A DNA stretch of 64,000 bases from Trinickia violacea (GTDB lineage: Bacteria; Pseudomonadota; Gammaproteobacteria; Burkholderiales; Burkholderiaceae). The position numbers and the translations under genes are program-made. Each line of letters opens with the position of its first letter. The stretch's first letter is position 1. The notes under the pieces are model-generated. The model made no database searches, was not told the DNA's origin, and was given only the letters and a program-made list of their open reading frames with translations. The stretch is from contig NZ_CP040077.1 of NCBI RefSeq assembly GCF_005280735.1, positions 1,426,001-1,490,000 on the forward strand, given 5' to 3'. Below, piece by piece: positions 52,793 to 61,179 of this stretch.

Positions 52793-54046
52793 ATGACTTT
52801 GAAACCACGCAGTATCTTCACCGCCGTCGCATTGGCTGCGGCGGCCGTCGCGATGTCGACGGCCGGCACCGCCGATGCCAGCACGCTCTCGGTCAACATC
52901 GCGTTCAAGGGTGCAAGCCAGCGCGCGGTGTGGCAGTCGGTGATCGATTCGTTCGAGAAGGCCCATCCCGGCATCGACGTCAAAGTCTCGTTCATCGACG
53001 AAGAGGCGTACAAGGTGCAGTTGCCCGGCTGGCTCACGACGGTCTCGCCCGACGTGGTGAACTGGCACGACGGCGAGCGCATGGCGTACTACGCGAAGCG
53101 CGGTCTCTTCGACGACCTCTCCGGCGACTGGAAGAAGAACGGCTGGGACGGCATGTATGCGTCGACGAAGGAAGCGTCGTCGTATAACGGCAAGCAGTAC
53201 GCGGCGCCGACGTTCTACTACTCGTGGGGCCTGTTCTATCGCAAGGACTTGTTCCAGAAGGTCGGCATCGCGAGCGAGCCGAAATCGTGGGACCAGTTCA
53301 TGGATGCGTGCAAGAAGCTGAAGGCCGCGGGCATCACGCCGATCGCGGTCGGCGGGCGCGACGCGTGGACGCTCGCCGGCTGGTTCGACTATCTCGACTT
53401 GCGTCTGAACGGCAACGCGTTCCATCAGCAACTGATGGCGGGCGACATCGCGTACACGGACCCGCGCGTGAAGAAGGTCTACACGACGTGGAAGCAATTG
53501 ATCGACGACGGCTACTTCATCGACAACTCGCTCTCGTACGATCTCGACGCCGCGCAGCCGTTCCTGTTCCAAGGCAAGGCCGCGATGATGCTGATGGGCA
53601 CCTTCATCTCCGGGGGCTTCCCGGCGAACGTGAAGCAGGAGATGGGCTACTTCCAGTTCCCGATCATCAATACGAGCGTGCCGACCGCCGAGGATGGTCC
53701 GGTGGAAACGCTGAATATTCCGACGAAGGCGAAAAACAAGGCCGACGCCCGCACCTTCCTCGCGTTCGTCGAGTCGCCGGAAATCGGCTCGCGGATCGCG
53801 ATCGGGATGGGATCGCTGTCGGCGAACAGCAAGTCGCCCGAGCCGGATGACCCGGTTGCGAAGATCGGCTTCCAGATCCTCTCGAACACGAAGGGCGGCA
53901 TCGCGCAGTTCTACGATCGCGACATGACGAAGGAAATGGCCGACGAAGGCATGAAGGGCATGCAGCAGTTCGTCGCCGATCCGACCAAGATCGACGACGT
54001 GCTCGCGCAGCTCGAAGAGACGCGCAAGCGGATTTACCAGAAGTGA
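52793..54046 (+). CDS. sugar ABC transporter substrate-binding protein
   Basis: A 417-residue periplasmic binding protein. A signal peptide of about 29 residues ends near GTADA. The mature part has the family 1 binding pattern (VDVKVSFIDEEAYKVQLPGWL, GWFDYLDLRLNGNAFHQQL, KAAMMLMGTFISGGFP). The ATG is preceded by AAGGAG. It captures the sugar for the two permeases downstream and is expected to bind galacto-oligosaccharides. Confidence 0.9.
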   Translation: MTLKPRSIFTAVALAAAAVAMSTAGTADASTLSVNIAFKGASQRAVWQSVIDSFEKAHPGIDVKVSFIDEEAYKVQLPGWLTTVSPDVVNWHDGERMAYYAKRGLFDDLSGDWKKNGWDGMYASTKEASSYNGKQYAAPTFYYSWGLFYRKDLFQKVGIASEPKSWDQFMDACKKLKAAGITPIAVGGRDAWTLAGWFDYLDLRLNGNAFHQQLMAGDIAYTDPRVKKVYTTWKQLIDDGYFIDNSLSYDLDAAQPFLFQGKAAMMLMGTFISGGFPANVKQEMGYFQFPIINTSVPTAEDGPVETLNIPTKAKNKADARTFLAFVESPEIGSRIAIGMGSLSANSKSPEPDDPVAKIGFQILSNTKGGIAQFYDRDMTKEMADEGMKGMQQFVADPTKIDDVLAQLEETRKRIYQK

Positions 54047-54058
54047 TCCAGAAGTGAT
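54037..54058 (+). repeat. 11-bp tandem duplication at the binding-protein stop codon
   Basis: CCAGAAGTGAT occurs twice without gap (54037-54047, 54048-54058). The first copy contains the stop TGA of the binding protein; the second supplies the GTG at 54054 that could be read as a start of the permease but is not preferred. Confidence 0.8.
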
Positions 54059-54131
54059 CAGCCCCGAGCGCAGGCGGCCGCGCGTTTTCGCGAGCCGCCG
54101 CGTTCGCTCAGGATCGATCGGGAGATTGGCC

Positions 54132-55124
54132 GTGCCACACACCATTACCCATCACACCGCGCACGCGTTGCCGGAGGCGAGCGCAAGCGGGGCGCTCGAA
54201 TCGCAGGCAGCGGCGAACGGGCAGAACGCGAGTCGTGCGACTCAGGCGAGCGCGCGCCGCCGGCGCGCCTCGCCGACTTCGCGCCGGCAGCAGCGCGCGG
54301 CGCTCCTGTTTCTCGCGCCCGCGTGCGTGATGGTCGGTCTCTATGTGATCTGGCCGATTCTCTCGACCATTCGCATCAGCTTCTACAACTGGGACGGGAT
54401 GACGCCGCCGGCCTTCGTCGGCCTCGCGAACTACGTCGAGCTGGTTCACGCGCGCACGTTCTATACGGCGCTCAAGAACAATGTGATCTGGCTCTTCCTG
54501 TTCCTGCTCGCGCCGCCGATGGGGCTGGCGGTGGCGCTCTATCTGAACCAGGCCGTGCGCGGCATCCGGTTCGTCAAATCGCTGTTTTTCGCGCCGTTCG
54601 TGCTGTCGGGCGTCGTGGTCGGATTGATCTTCACGTGGTTCTACGACCCGACGTTCGGCCTCTTGGCGATGATGCTCGGACACGGCATCCCGGTGCTCGG
54701 CGACGCCCGCTACGCGACCTTCGGCATCGTGTTCGCCGCGCTCTGGCCGCAGACGGCGTACTGCATGATTCTCTATCTGACGGGGCTCACGACGCTGAAC
54801 GCGGAACAGCTCGAAGCCGCGCGCATGGAAGGCGCGCGCGGTTGGGCGCTGCTGTGGCATGTCGTGCTGCCGCAATTGCGGCCGACCACGTTCATGGCGA
54901 TCGTCGTGACGGTGATCGGCGCGCTGCGCAGCTTCGATTTGATTTCGGTGATGACCGGAGGCGGCCCGTTCGAAAGCTCGACGGTGCTCGCGTATTACAT
55001 GTACGACCAGGCCATCAAGTACTTCCGGCTCGGCTACTCGGCGGCCATCGCGGTCGTGCTGTTCGCGATCATGCTGGTTTATATCGTGTACCACCTGCGG
55101 CGGATGCTGCGCACCGAGCAATAG
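54132..55124 (+). CDS. sugar ABC transporter permease (MalF type)
   Basis: A 330-residue permease with six membrane helices after a cytosolic N-terminal extension of about 60 Ala/Ser/Arg-rich residues. The EAA motif that contacts the ATPase reads EAARMEGARGWALLWHVVLPQLRPT. GTG at 54132 with GGGAG upstream is preferred over the GTG at 54054. Confidence 0.85.
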   Translation: MPHTITHHTAHALPEASASGALESQAAANGQNASRATQASARRRRASPTSRRQQRAALLFLAPACVMVGLYVIWPILSTIRISFYNWDGMTPPAFVGLANYVELVHARTFYTALKNNVIWLFLFLLAPPMGLAVALYLNQAVRGIRFVKSLFFAPFVLSGVVVGLIFTWFYDPTFGLLAMMLGHGIPVLGDARYATFGIVFAALWPQTAYCMILYLTGLTTLNAEQLEAARMEGARGWALLWHVVLPQLRPTTFMAIVVTVIGALRSFDLISVMTGGGPFESSTVLAYYMYDQAIKYFRLGYSAAIAVVLFAIMLVYIVYHLRRMLRTEQ

Positions 55125-55134
55125 AGGAGCCGAT

Positions 55135-55989
55135 ATGTATCCGATGCCCGTCGAGCAATGGAAGAGCCCGGTAACCCGGCGCCTCTACAAATTGAGCCTG
55201 CCCATCGCGCTCGTGATCTGGCTGCTGCCGATGATCGCGGTGCTCGTCACCTCGGTGCGTTCGACCGAGGAACTGGCGGAGGGCAACTACTGGGGATGGC
55301 CGAAGCATTTCGCGCTGATCGACAACTACCGCGAGGCGCTGACGACCTCGCCGATGCTTCACTACTTCTTCAACAGCGTGCTGATCACCGTGCCTTCGGT
55401 GATCGGCTCGATCGCGCTTGCCTCGATGGCAGGCTTTGCGCTTGCCACCTACCGGTTTCGCGGCAACACGGCGTTGTTCGCGACCTTCGTCGCGGGCAAC
55501 TTCGTGCCGGTGCAGGTGCTGATGATCCCGGTGCGCGACTTGTCGCTGCAACTCGGATTGTTCAATACGCTAAGCGCGCTGATCCTGTTTCACGTGTCGT
55601 TTCAGACGGGCTTCTGCGCGCTCTTCTTGCGCAACTTCATCAAGCAGCTGCCGTTCGAGCTGATCGAGGCCGCGCGCATCGAAGGCGCGGGCGAATGGAC
55701 CGTATTCGTCCGGATCATCCTGCCGCTGATCCGCCCGGCGCTCGCGGCGCTCACGATCCTCGTGTTCACGTTCGTCTGGAACGACTACTTCTGGGCGCTG
55801 TGCTTGACGCAAGGCGACGACGCCGCGCCGCTCACGGTCGGCGTCGCGGCGCTCAAAGGGGAGTGGACGACCGCGTGGAATCTGGTGTCGGCGGGTTCCA
55901 TTCTGGCGGCGCTGCCTTCTGTCGCGATGTTCTTTGCGATGCAGAAGCATTTCGTCGCCGGGCTCACGTTCGGGGCGAGCAAGGGGTAG
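55135..55989 (+). CDS. sugar ABC transporter permease (MalG type)
   Basis: A 284-residue permease with six membrane helices and the EAA loop EAARIEGAGEWTVFVRIILPLIRPA. It pairs with the MalF-type permease, starting ten bases after it with GAGGAG upstream. Last gene of the operon; a strong hairpin follows. Confidence 0.9.
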   Translation: MYPMPVEQWKSPVTRRLYKLSLPIALVIWLLPMIAVLVTSVRSTEELAEGNYWGWPKHFALIDNYREALTTSPMLHYFFNSVLITVPSVIGSIALASMAGFALATYRFRGNTALFATFVAGNFVPVQVLMIPVRDLSLQLGLFNTLSALILFHVSFQTGFCALFLRNFIKQLPFELIEAARIEGAGEWTVFVRIILPLIRPALAALTILVFTFVWNDYFWALCLTQGDDAAPLTVGVAALKGEWTTAWNLVSAGSILAALPSVAMFFAMQKHFVAGLTFGASKG

Positions 55990-55992
55990 CGG

Positions 55993-56019
55993 GCGTTGGC
56001 GCGATTGTCGCGCCAACGC
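55993..56019. terminator. perfect 12-bp hairpin, bidirectional terminator candidate
   Basis: GCGTTGGCGCGA, loop TTG, TCGCGCCAACGC, immediately after the last permease stop and eight bases before the end of the convergent hydrolase gene. There is no T-run, so termination may need Rho or rely on stem strength. Confidence 0.6.
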
Positions 56020-56026
56020 GTTGCGC

Positions 56027-57151
56027 TCACGCGCCGAGCAGCACGCCGGTGCGGATCGGCCGAATGCCCGTGACGCGCCCGAGCGGCGCGCCGGCCGTGA
56101 CGAAGCGAATCGCGCGCCGCATGTAGAGCACGCCTTCGGTGTTGCTGCGCACCGTCGTCGTCTCGTCGGTCAGCGGGTCGACGATGTCGAAGAGCGCGTC
56201 GCCCGCGCGGATCAGGTCGCCGGTCGCCGCGCGATGCACGAGGATGCCGGAGACGGGCGCATAGCACTGCTCGCTGCCGGCCAGCGGCGTCGGCTCGCGA
56301 AGGAGCGGCGGCATGGGCTTCGCCTCGCCGCGCACGGCGCCGTGTGCGCGCAGGAAGTCGACGATGGCGTCGGCGTCGTGCGCGGCGGTCTCGTATGTGA
56401 CGTCGCGCTGCCCGCGGCATTCGATCGTCGCGGCGATCGTGCCCGGCGGCAGCAGTGCGGGGTCGGCGAGCGTCTGCTGCAGCGTCCACCACGGCAGGCT
56501 GTGGGCCTCGTCGAACGCCTGGCCGCCGGAATCGGTCGAGATCAGCGACGCCTGCGCGCCCATATAGCGCGCGAGCGATTCGAACTGCGGCCATGCCGCA
56601 TCGCTCGTGTAGAGATGCAGCGTCGCTTCGAGCGAGCAGTGCAGATCGATCACGACGTCGGCGTCGAGCGACAAATCGAGGAGCGCGCGCTGCAGCGATT
56701 CGAATTCGGTGCGCGGCGTGTGCTGCGCGAGCGACTCGCGCATCAGCCGGCGCACGGTGGCGACGTTTTGCTTGGGATCGTTGCCGAGCGCGCCTTCGAT
56801 TTTTTCCGCGAGGCCGTCGAACGACGGGAAGTGCCGGTTGAAGTTGCGCCCGCTTGCCAGATCGAAGCGGCCGACGAACTGGCCGAGCACATGTTGCGCG
56901 AGCCCGACAGGGTTCGCGACCGGCACCAGCACGATCTGCGCGGTGAGCGCCCCGGCGGCTTCGAGTTCGGTCAGGCGCCGCCTGAGCATCACGACGGTGA
57001 GCATCGCGGGAATTTCGTCGGCGTGCAGCGTCGATTGGATGTAGATCTTTTCGACGCCTGCGGCTGTGGCTTCGGGGCCGAAGTGAAAGCTGGTCAGTTC
57101 GCGGCGCGTGCCGATGGCGGGGGAGATCAGAAAGGTCGAGCGCGTGTGCAT
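56027..57151 (-). CDS. succinylglutamate desuccinylase/aspartoacylase-family zinc hydrolase
   Basis: A 374-residue M14-like hydrolase. Zinc ligands are expected in STLHADEIPAM (HxxE) and VIDLHCS; the catalytic Glu lies in ATIECRGQ. The C-terminal region (CYAPVSGILVHRAATGDLIRAGDALFDIVDPLT) is a barrel-sandwich lid. It cleaves an N-acyl amino acid or related amide; the substrate is unknown. ATG 57151 is preferred. Divergent from a LysR gene, which may control it. Confidence 0.8.
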   Translation of the reverse strand: MHTRSTFLISPAIGTRRELTSFHFGPEATAAGVEKIYIQSTLHADEIPAMLTVVMLRRRLTELEAAGALTAQIVLVPVANPVGLAQHVLGQFVGRFDLASGRNFNRHFPSFDGLAEKIEGALGNDPKQNVATVRRLMRESLAQHTPRTEFESLQRALLDLSLDADVVIDLHCSLEATLHLYTSDAAWPQFESLARYMGAQASLISTDSGGQAFDEAHSLPWWTLQQTLADPALLPPGTIAATIECRGQRDVTYETAAHDADAIVDFLRAHGAVRGEAKPMPPLLREPTPLAGSEQCYAPVSGILVHRAATGDLIRAGDALFDIVDPLTDETTTVRSNTEGVLYMRRAIRFVTAGAPLGRVTGIRPIRTGVLLGA

Positions 57152-57240
57152 GAGCGGGTGAGGGTGGAGTAACGGGAGCGCCGGCGAGTGTCGCACGGCG
57201 TGCTCGATCGGTCGGGAATCAACCGTAGATCAAGCGCGGA

Positions 57241-57260
57241 TCAATCGCCGTACGGATTGA
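57241..57260. promoter_or_regulatory. inverted repeat TCAATC-N8-GATTGA, candidate LysR operator
   Basis: Perfect 6-8-6 symmetry around CCGTACGG-like centre, in the 234-base region between the hydrolase and the divergent LysR gene, 90 bases from the hydrolase start and 126 bases from the LysR start. Confidence 0.4.
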
Positions 57261-57385
57261 AATCGATATATTCGTGCGCCATCGTAGAGCGCCGCTGTGC
57301 CGCCGCGAAGTGCTGGCGCGGCTATCATGATCGCTTTTACCGATCACCCCGCGTTCACCTCACCATTGCCCCGGACTGCCCGCCC

Positions 57386-58315
57386 ATGGCCCTGACCCTC
57401 GCCCAATTGCGGATCTTCTCGGCCGTCGCCAAGCACGGTAGCCTGCGCGGCGCGGCACGCGCGCTCGACCTTGCGCAGAGCAGCGTCACCCAGCAACTGC
57501 AGAATCTCGAACTGGAACTCGGCGCGCCGCTTTTCACGCGCACGAATCGCGGCATCGCGCTCACCGTCTACGGCGAGCGGCTGCTCGCGCGCGCGGGCTC
57601 GATTCTCGGCGAGTGCGAGCGCACCGAAGAGGAGATGCGGCAGCTGCGCGGCGACTACGAGGGCAGCGTGTCGTTCGGCATGAGCACCGAGCCGATGATC
57701 GACACGCTCGCGCCCGTCCTCACGCAATACCGCGCGCGCTTCGACAAAGTGCGGGTGCATCTGATGAGCGGCACGTCGCGCAAGATGATCTCGTGGCTGC
57801 GCGACGGCACGCTCGATTTCGCGGTCGCGCTCGTCGCGCCGAACACCGACACGCACGACCTCGCCGTGACGACGCTGTACGCGTCCGATCCGGTCGTGGT
57901 GTGCCGGCGCGATCACCCGCTGCGCCACGCGCGCTCGCTTGCCGAACTCGCCGGCTGCGAGTGGATCGGCACGCGAGCGCCGAATGCATCGAACGCGCCC
58001 GCGAACCGGCTGATCGACCTGTTCGGGAGGAACGGCCTGCCGCCGCCGCGCATCGTCGCGACGACCGAGGCGCTGCTCGACACGCTGCACCTCGTCGTCG
58101 AGACGGACTGGCTGTCGCTGGAGCCGTCGATCGTCACGCGGCACCGTTTGTTTGGGGGCGCGCTCGCGTCGATCGCGATCGCCGAGCGCGCGGCGCCGTC
58201 GAACGTTTGCGTGCTGCAGCGCGCGAGCGTGCCGCTCACGCCCGCCGCGCAGGAACTCGCGACGATGATCGCTTCGTACGCGCGTATGATCAAACCCCAC
58301 GACTCAGCCTCATGA
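57386..58315 (+). CDS. LysR-family transcriptional regulator
   Basis: A 309-residue regulator with the helix-turn-helix (LRIFSAVAKHGSLRGAARALDLAQSSVTQQLQNLELELG) and a ligand-binding domain. ATG 57386 is preferred; an upstream frame back to 57188 lacks similarity to the family. It is divergent from the aspartoacylase-family hydrolase. Confidence 0.9.
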   Translation: MALTLAQLRIFSAVAKHGSLRGAARALDLAQSSVTQQLQNLELELGAPLFTRTNRGIALTVYGERLLARAGSILGECERTEEEMRQLRGDYEGSVSFGMSTEPMIDTLAPVLTQYRARFDKVRVHLMSGTSRKMISWLRDGTLDFAVALVAPNTDTHDLAVTTLYASDPVVVCRRDHPLRHARSLAELAGCEWIGTRAPNASNAPANRLIDLFGRNGLPPPRIVATTEALLDTLHLVVETDWLSLEPSIVTRHRLFGGALASIAIAERAAPSNVCVLQRASVPLTPAAQELATMIASYARMIKPHDSAS

Positions 58316-58354
58316 TTCAACCCACGATTTGACCTGCGAGCCCGCACGAGACCT

Positions 58355-59077
58355 ATGAATTCCACTCCCGAAGTTTCCCCGCCGCGATCGATTCGCATCC
58401 TGAGCCCGCTGGAGGCGCGCGTGGTGGGCGTGCTGGTCGAAAAGCAGCACACGGTGCCCGATACGTACCCGCTGTCGCTCAACTCGCTCACGTCGGGCTG
58501 CAACCAGAAGACGGCGCGCGCGCCGGTGATGAACGTGACCGACGCCGAAGTGCTCAACGCGATCGAAGATCTCAAGCACCTGAGCCTGGTGTTCGAAGGC
58601 AGCAGCAGCCGCGTGCCGCGCTTCGAGCACAACCTGAACCGCGTGCTCGGCATTCCGAGCCAGGCCGCCGCGTTGCTGACGGTGCTGATGCTGCGCGGTC
58701 CGCAGACCGCGGCCGAGCTGCGGCTGAATTCGGCGCGCTTGCATGGGTTCGCCGACGCGTCGTCGGCCGAGGCGTTTCTGGAGGAGCTCGCGGCGCGCGA
58801 GCCGCCGCTCGTCGTCAAGCTGCCGCGCGCGCCGGGCGAGCGCGAAAGCCGCTGGGCGCATCTGCTGTGCGGCGAGGTCAGCGCACCCTTGAGCCTGGGC
58901 GCCGGCGATGCGGCGCCGGGCGGCGTCGCCGACGCGGCGATCTCGATCGATGAATTCGACGCGCTGAAGAGCGAGCAAAAGCGCCTGGCGGGCGAAGTGG
59001 AGCGGCTGCAGGCGCTCGTCGAGCACATGGCCGCCGAGTTGGGCATCTCGCTCGACAAGATCGGCGAGCGCTCGTAG
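58355..59077 (+). CDS. YceH family (DUF480) protein
   Basis: A 240-residue protein with the DUF480 tandem winged-helix region: LSPLEARVVGVLVEKQHTVPDTYPLSLNSLTSGCNQKTAR, and RGPQTAAELRLNSARLHGF. A C-terminal coiled coil (about 195-228) follows. YceH function is not established; the fold suggests DNA or protein binding. It follows LysR by 39 bases. Confidence 0.9.
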   Translation: MNSTPEVSPPRSIRILSPLEARVVGVLVEKQHTVPDTYPLSLNSLTSGCNQKTARAPVMNVTDAEVLNAIEDLKHLSLVFEGSSSRVPRFEHNLNRVLGIPSQAAALLTVLMLRGPQTAAELRLNSARLHGFADASSAEAFLEELAAREPPLVVKLPRAPGERESRWAHLLCGEVSAPLSLGAGDAAPGGVADAAISIDEFDALKSEQKRLAGEVERLQALVEHMAAELGISLDKIGERS

Positions 59078-59120
59078 CGCTCGGCAAGCGCGGCACGTCC
59101 GGCGCGCTTTCACGCGCCGG
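59065..59120. terminator. two consecutive perfect hairpins after yceH
   Basis: CGAGCGCT-CGT-AGCGCTCG (59065-59083) spans the yceH stop codon; CCGGCGCG-CTTTCA-CGCGCCGG (59099-59120) follows, with an A-run after it. Both have eight-pair stems. They probably end the yceH transcript or protect its 3' end. Confidence 0.45.
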
Positions 59121-59140
59121 GAAAAAAACCTCGGCAAACG

Positions 59141-59154
59141 CTATGCTTTCATAG
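59141..59154. promoter_or_regulatory. inverted repeat CTATG-N4-CATAG ahead of the Nramp gene
   Basis: A short perfect 5-4-5 inverted repeat 72 bases before the transporter ATG. It overlaps a possible -10 element. A metal-responsive repressor such as MntR or Fur is a conceivable ligand, but the match to known boxes is weak. Confidence 0.3.
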
Positions 59155-59226
59155 ATCCGCGATGCGGCGCGGACGGGGTCACGCGGACTCCGCCCGGCGT
59201 GTCGCGCGCAACTGCACGGGTGAAGA

Positions 59227-60546
59227 ATGGATGAACGCGTTCGCGGCGACGCGGCGCCGTCGACGATAACGGCGCGCACGAGGCACGCGATTCGGGAAGT
59301 GCTCGAAGGGCGCCGCAAGGGCCTGGCGATGATCGTGCCGCTGGCGGGGCCCGCCGTCGTCGTGTCTGTCGCCTACATGGACCCGGGCAACTTCGCGACC
59401 AACATCCAGGCGGGCGCGCGCTACGGCTACGCGCTCTTGTGGGTCGTGCTGCTCGCGAACATCGTCGCGATGCTGTTCCAATCGCTCTCGGCGAAGCTCG
59501 GCATCGTCACCGGCAAGAACCTCGCCGAGCTGTGCCGCGCGTACTTCCCGATGCCCCTCGTGCTCTTGATGTGGGGCGTGAGCGAAATCGCCGCCATGGC
59601 GACCGATCTCGCCGAATTCCTCGGCGGCGCGATCGGCCTCTCGCTGCTGTTTCATGTGCCGCTCGTCGCCGGCATGATCGTCACGGCGATCGTCACCTAT
59701 GTGCTGCTCTTGTTCGAGAAGGCGGGCTTTCGGCCGCTCGAGCTCGCGATCGGCGCGCTGGTCGGCGTCATCGGGTTTTCGTATCTGGCCGAGCTGTTCA
59801 TCACGAAGGTGGCGTGGCATGGCGTGCTCGGCGGCACGTTCTCGCCCCATTTGCCCGACTCCGACGCGGTGATGATCGCGGTCGGCATCATCGGCGCGAC
59901 GGTGATGCCGCACGCGCTGTTTCTCCACTCGGGGCTGACGCAGAACCGTGCGATCGCGCATACGCCCGACGAGCAGCGCAAGCTCGTCAAGTTCTCCGAT
60001 ATCGAAGTCGTGATCGCGCTGACGGTCGCCGGGCTTATCAACATGGCGATGGTGATCATGGCGTCGGCCGCGTTTCATGCGGGACATCCGGAGGTCGCCG
60101 AGATTCAGGCGGCGTATCACACGCTCGCACCGCTGCTCGGCATCGGGGCGGCGGGGATCTTTCTGCTCGCGCTGATCGCCTCGGGCATTTCGAGCTCGGT
60201 CGTCGGGACCATGGCGGGGCAGATGATCATGCAGGGCTTCGTCGGTTTTCAGATTCCGCTCTGGCTGCGGCGCGTCATCACGATGGTGCCAAGCATCGTG
60301 GTCGTGGCGATGGGCGTGAACGCGACGCGCGCGCTCGTCGTCAGCCAGGTCGTGCTGAGTCTGGCGCTGCCGTTTCCGATGGCGGCGCTGGTGTGGTTCA
60401 GCTGCCGGCGCAACGTGATGGGCGAGCACCGCAGCTCGGTGCTGCTGGCCACGACGGCGATTGCCGCCGCGGCCGGGGTGTTGGCGCTGAACGTGATTCT
60501 CGTGCTGCAGACGTTTGGGGTGAATATTCCGGGGTTGCCTAGTTAG
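59227..60546 (+). CDS. mntH: Nramp-family divalent metal transporter (MntH-like)
   Basis: A 439-residue transporter with eleven membrane helices. The helix 1 metal motif DPGNFATN and the helix 6 motif MPHALFLHS are intact. It imports Mn2+ (and Fe2+) with protons. ATG at 59227 with GAAG nearby. It stands alone between hairpins and a convergent acetyltransferase gene. Confidence 0.9.
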   Translation: MDERVRGDAAPSTITARTRHAIREVLEGRRKGLAMIVPLAGPAVVVSVAYMDPGNFATNIQAGARYGYALLWVVLLANIVAMLFQSLSAKLGIVTGKNLAELCRAYFPMPLVLLMWGVSEIAAMATDLAEFLGGAIGLSLLFHVPLVAGMIVTAIVTYVLLLFEKAGFRPLELAIGALVGVIGFSYLAELFITKVAWHGVLGGTFSPHLPDSDAVMIAVGIIGATVMPHALFLHSGLTQNRAIAHTPDEQRKLVKFSDIEVVIALTVAGLINMAMVIMASAAFHAGHPEVAEIQAAYHTLAPLLGIGAAGIFLLALIASGISSSVVGTMAGQMIMQGFVGFQIPLWLRRVITMVPSIVVVAMGVNATRALVVSQVVLSLALPFPMAALVWFSCRRNVMGEHRSSVLLATTAIAAAAGVLALNVILVLQTFGVNIPGLPS

Positions 60547-60579
60547 GCTAAGACCTTACGTGACGTGAGGGTCAGGCGG

Positions 60580-61086
60580 TCAACGCAGTTTTTTGATCAT
60601 GTGCTCTTCGTCGTAGAACCGTCCGTCTACCTGCATGGCTCTTGGTTCGACACCGAAGGTCGTAAAGCCCATCGACAGATAAAGCTGCTTGGCTGGGGCG
60701 TTTTCCGCGTTGACGCACAGAATCAATTGCGCGCAATTCCAGCCTTGGGAGGCGTGCGACGTCGCGGCATTCAACAGCGCGCGTGCGAGGCCCTTGCCGC
60801 GCTGCACCGGATCGACAAAGACGCCCCAAATCGTCGCCGTGTGGCTCGCCTGCGCCAAGGCTTCGCGGCGCACGCCGGTGATGCCGACAAGCGCGTCTCC
60901 GTCGAACGCGCCGAATACCGCTTGCGTGGGCGTGCATTCGATACGCGTCGAGATCTCGTCGATCGATCGGCGCTCCTCTTCGGCGCGGGTGGGCAGGATA
61001 GAGGTCGGAGAAGTGGTCGCGGCGAGCACGCGTATCGCTTTGAAGCGGCTGGCGTCACCGGTGGCGAGTGTTCGGATCGTTACCAT
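60580..61086 (-). CDS. GNAT-family N-acetyltransferase
   Basis: A 168-residue acetyltransferase with the acetyl-CoA motif GVFVDPVQRGKGLARALL (about 103-120) and LCVNAENAPAKQLYLSMGF typical of the family. ATG at 61086. The acceptor is unknown. The end lies 33 bases from the mntH stop, convergent. Confidence 0.85.
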   Translation of the reverse strand: MVTIRTLATGDASRFKAIRVLAATTSPTSILPTRAEEERRSIDEISTRIECTPTQAVFGAFDGDALVGITGVRREALAQASHTATIWGVFVDPVQRGKGLARALLNAATSHASQGWNCAQLILCVNAENAPAKQLYLSMGFTTFGVEPRAMQVDGRFYDEEHMIKKLR

Positions 61087-61179
61087 GCGGGGGGTATTGG
61101 GAGCGATTAGAAAGGACCCCACAATACCCGACCGGCGTGCCGCTTGGCAAACGAGCGGCCCAAGAAGATTGGGTGATCG

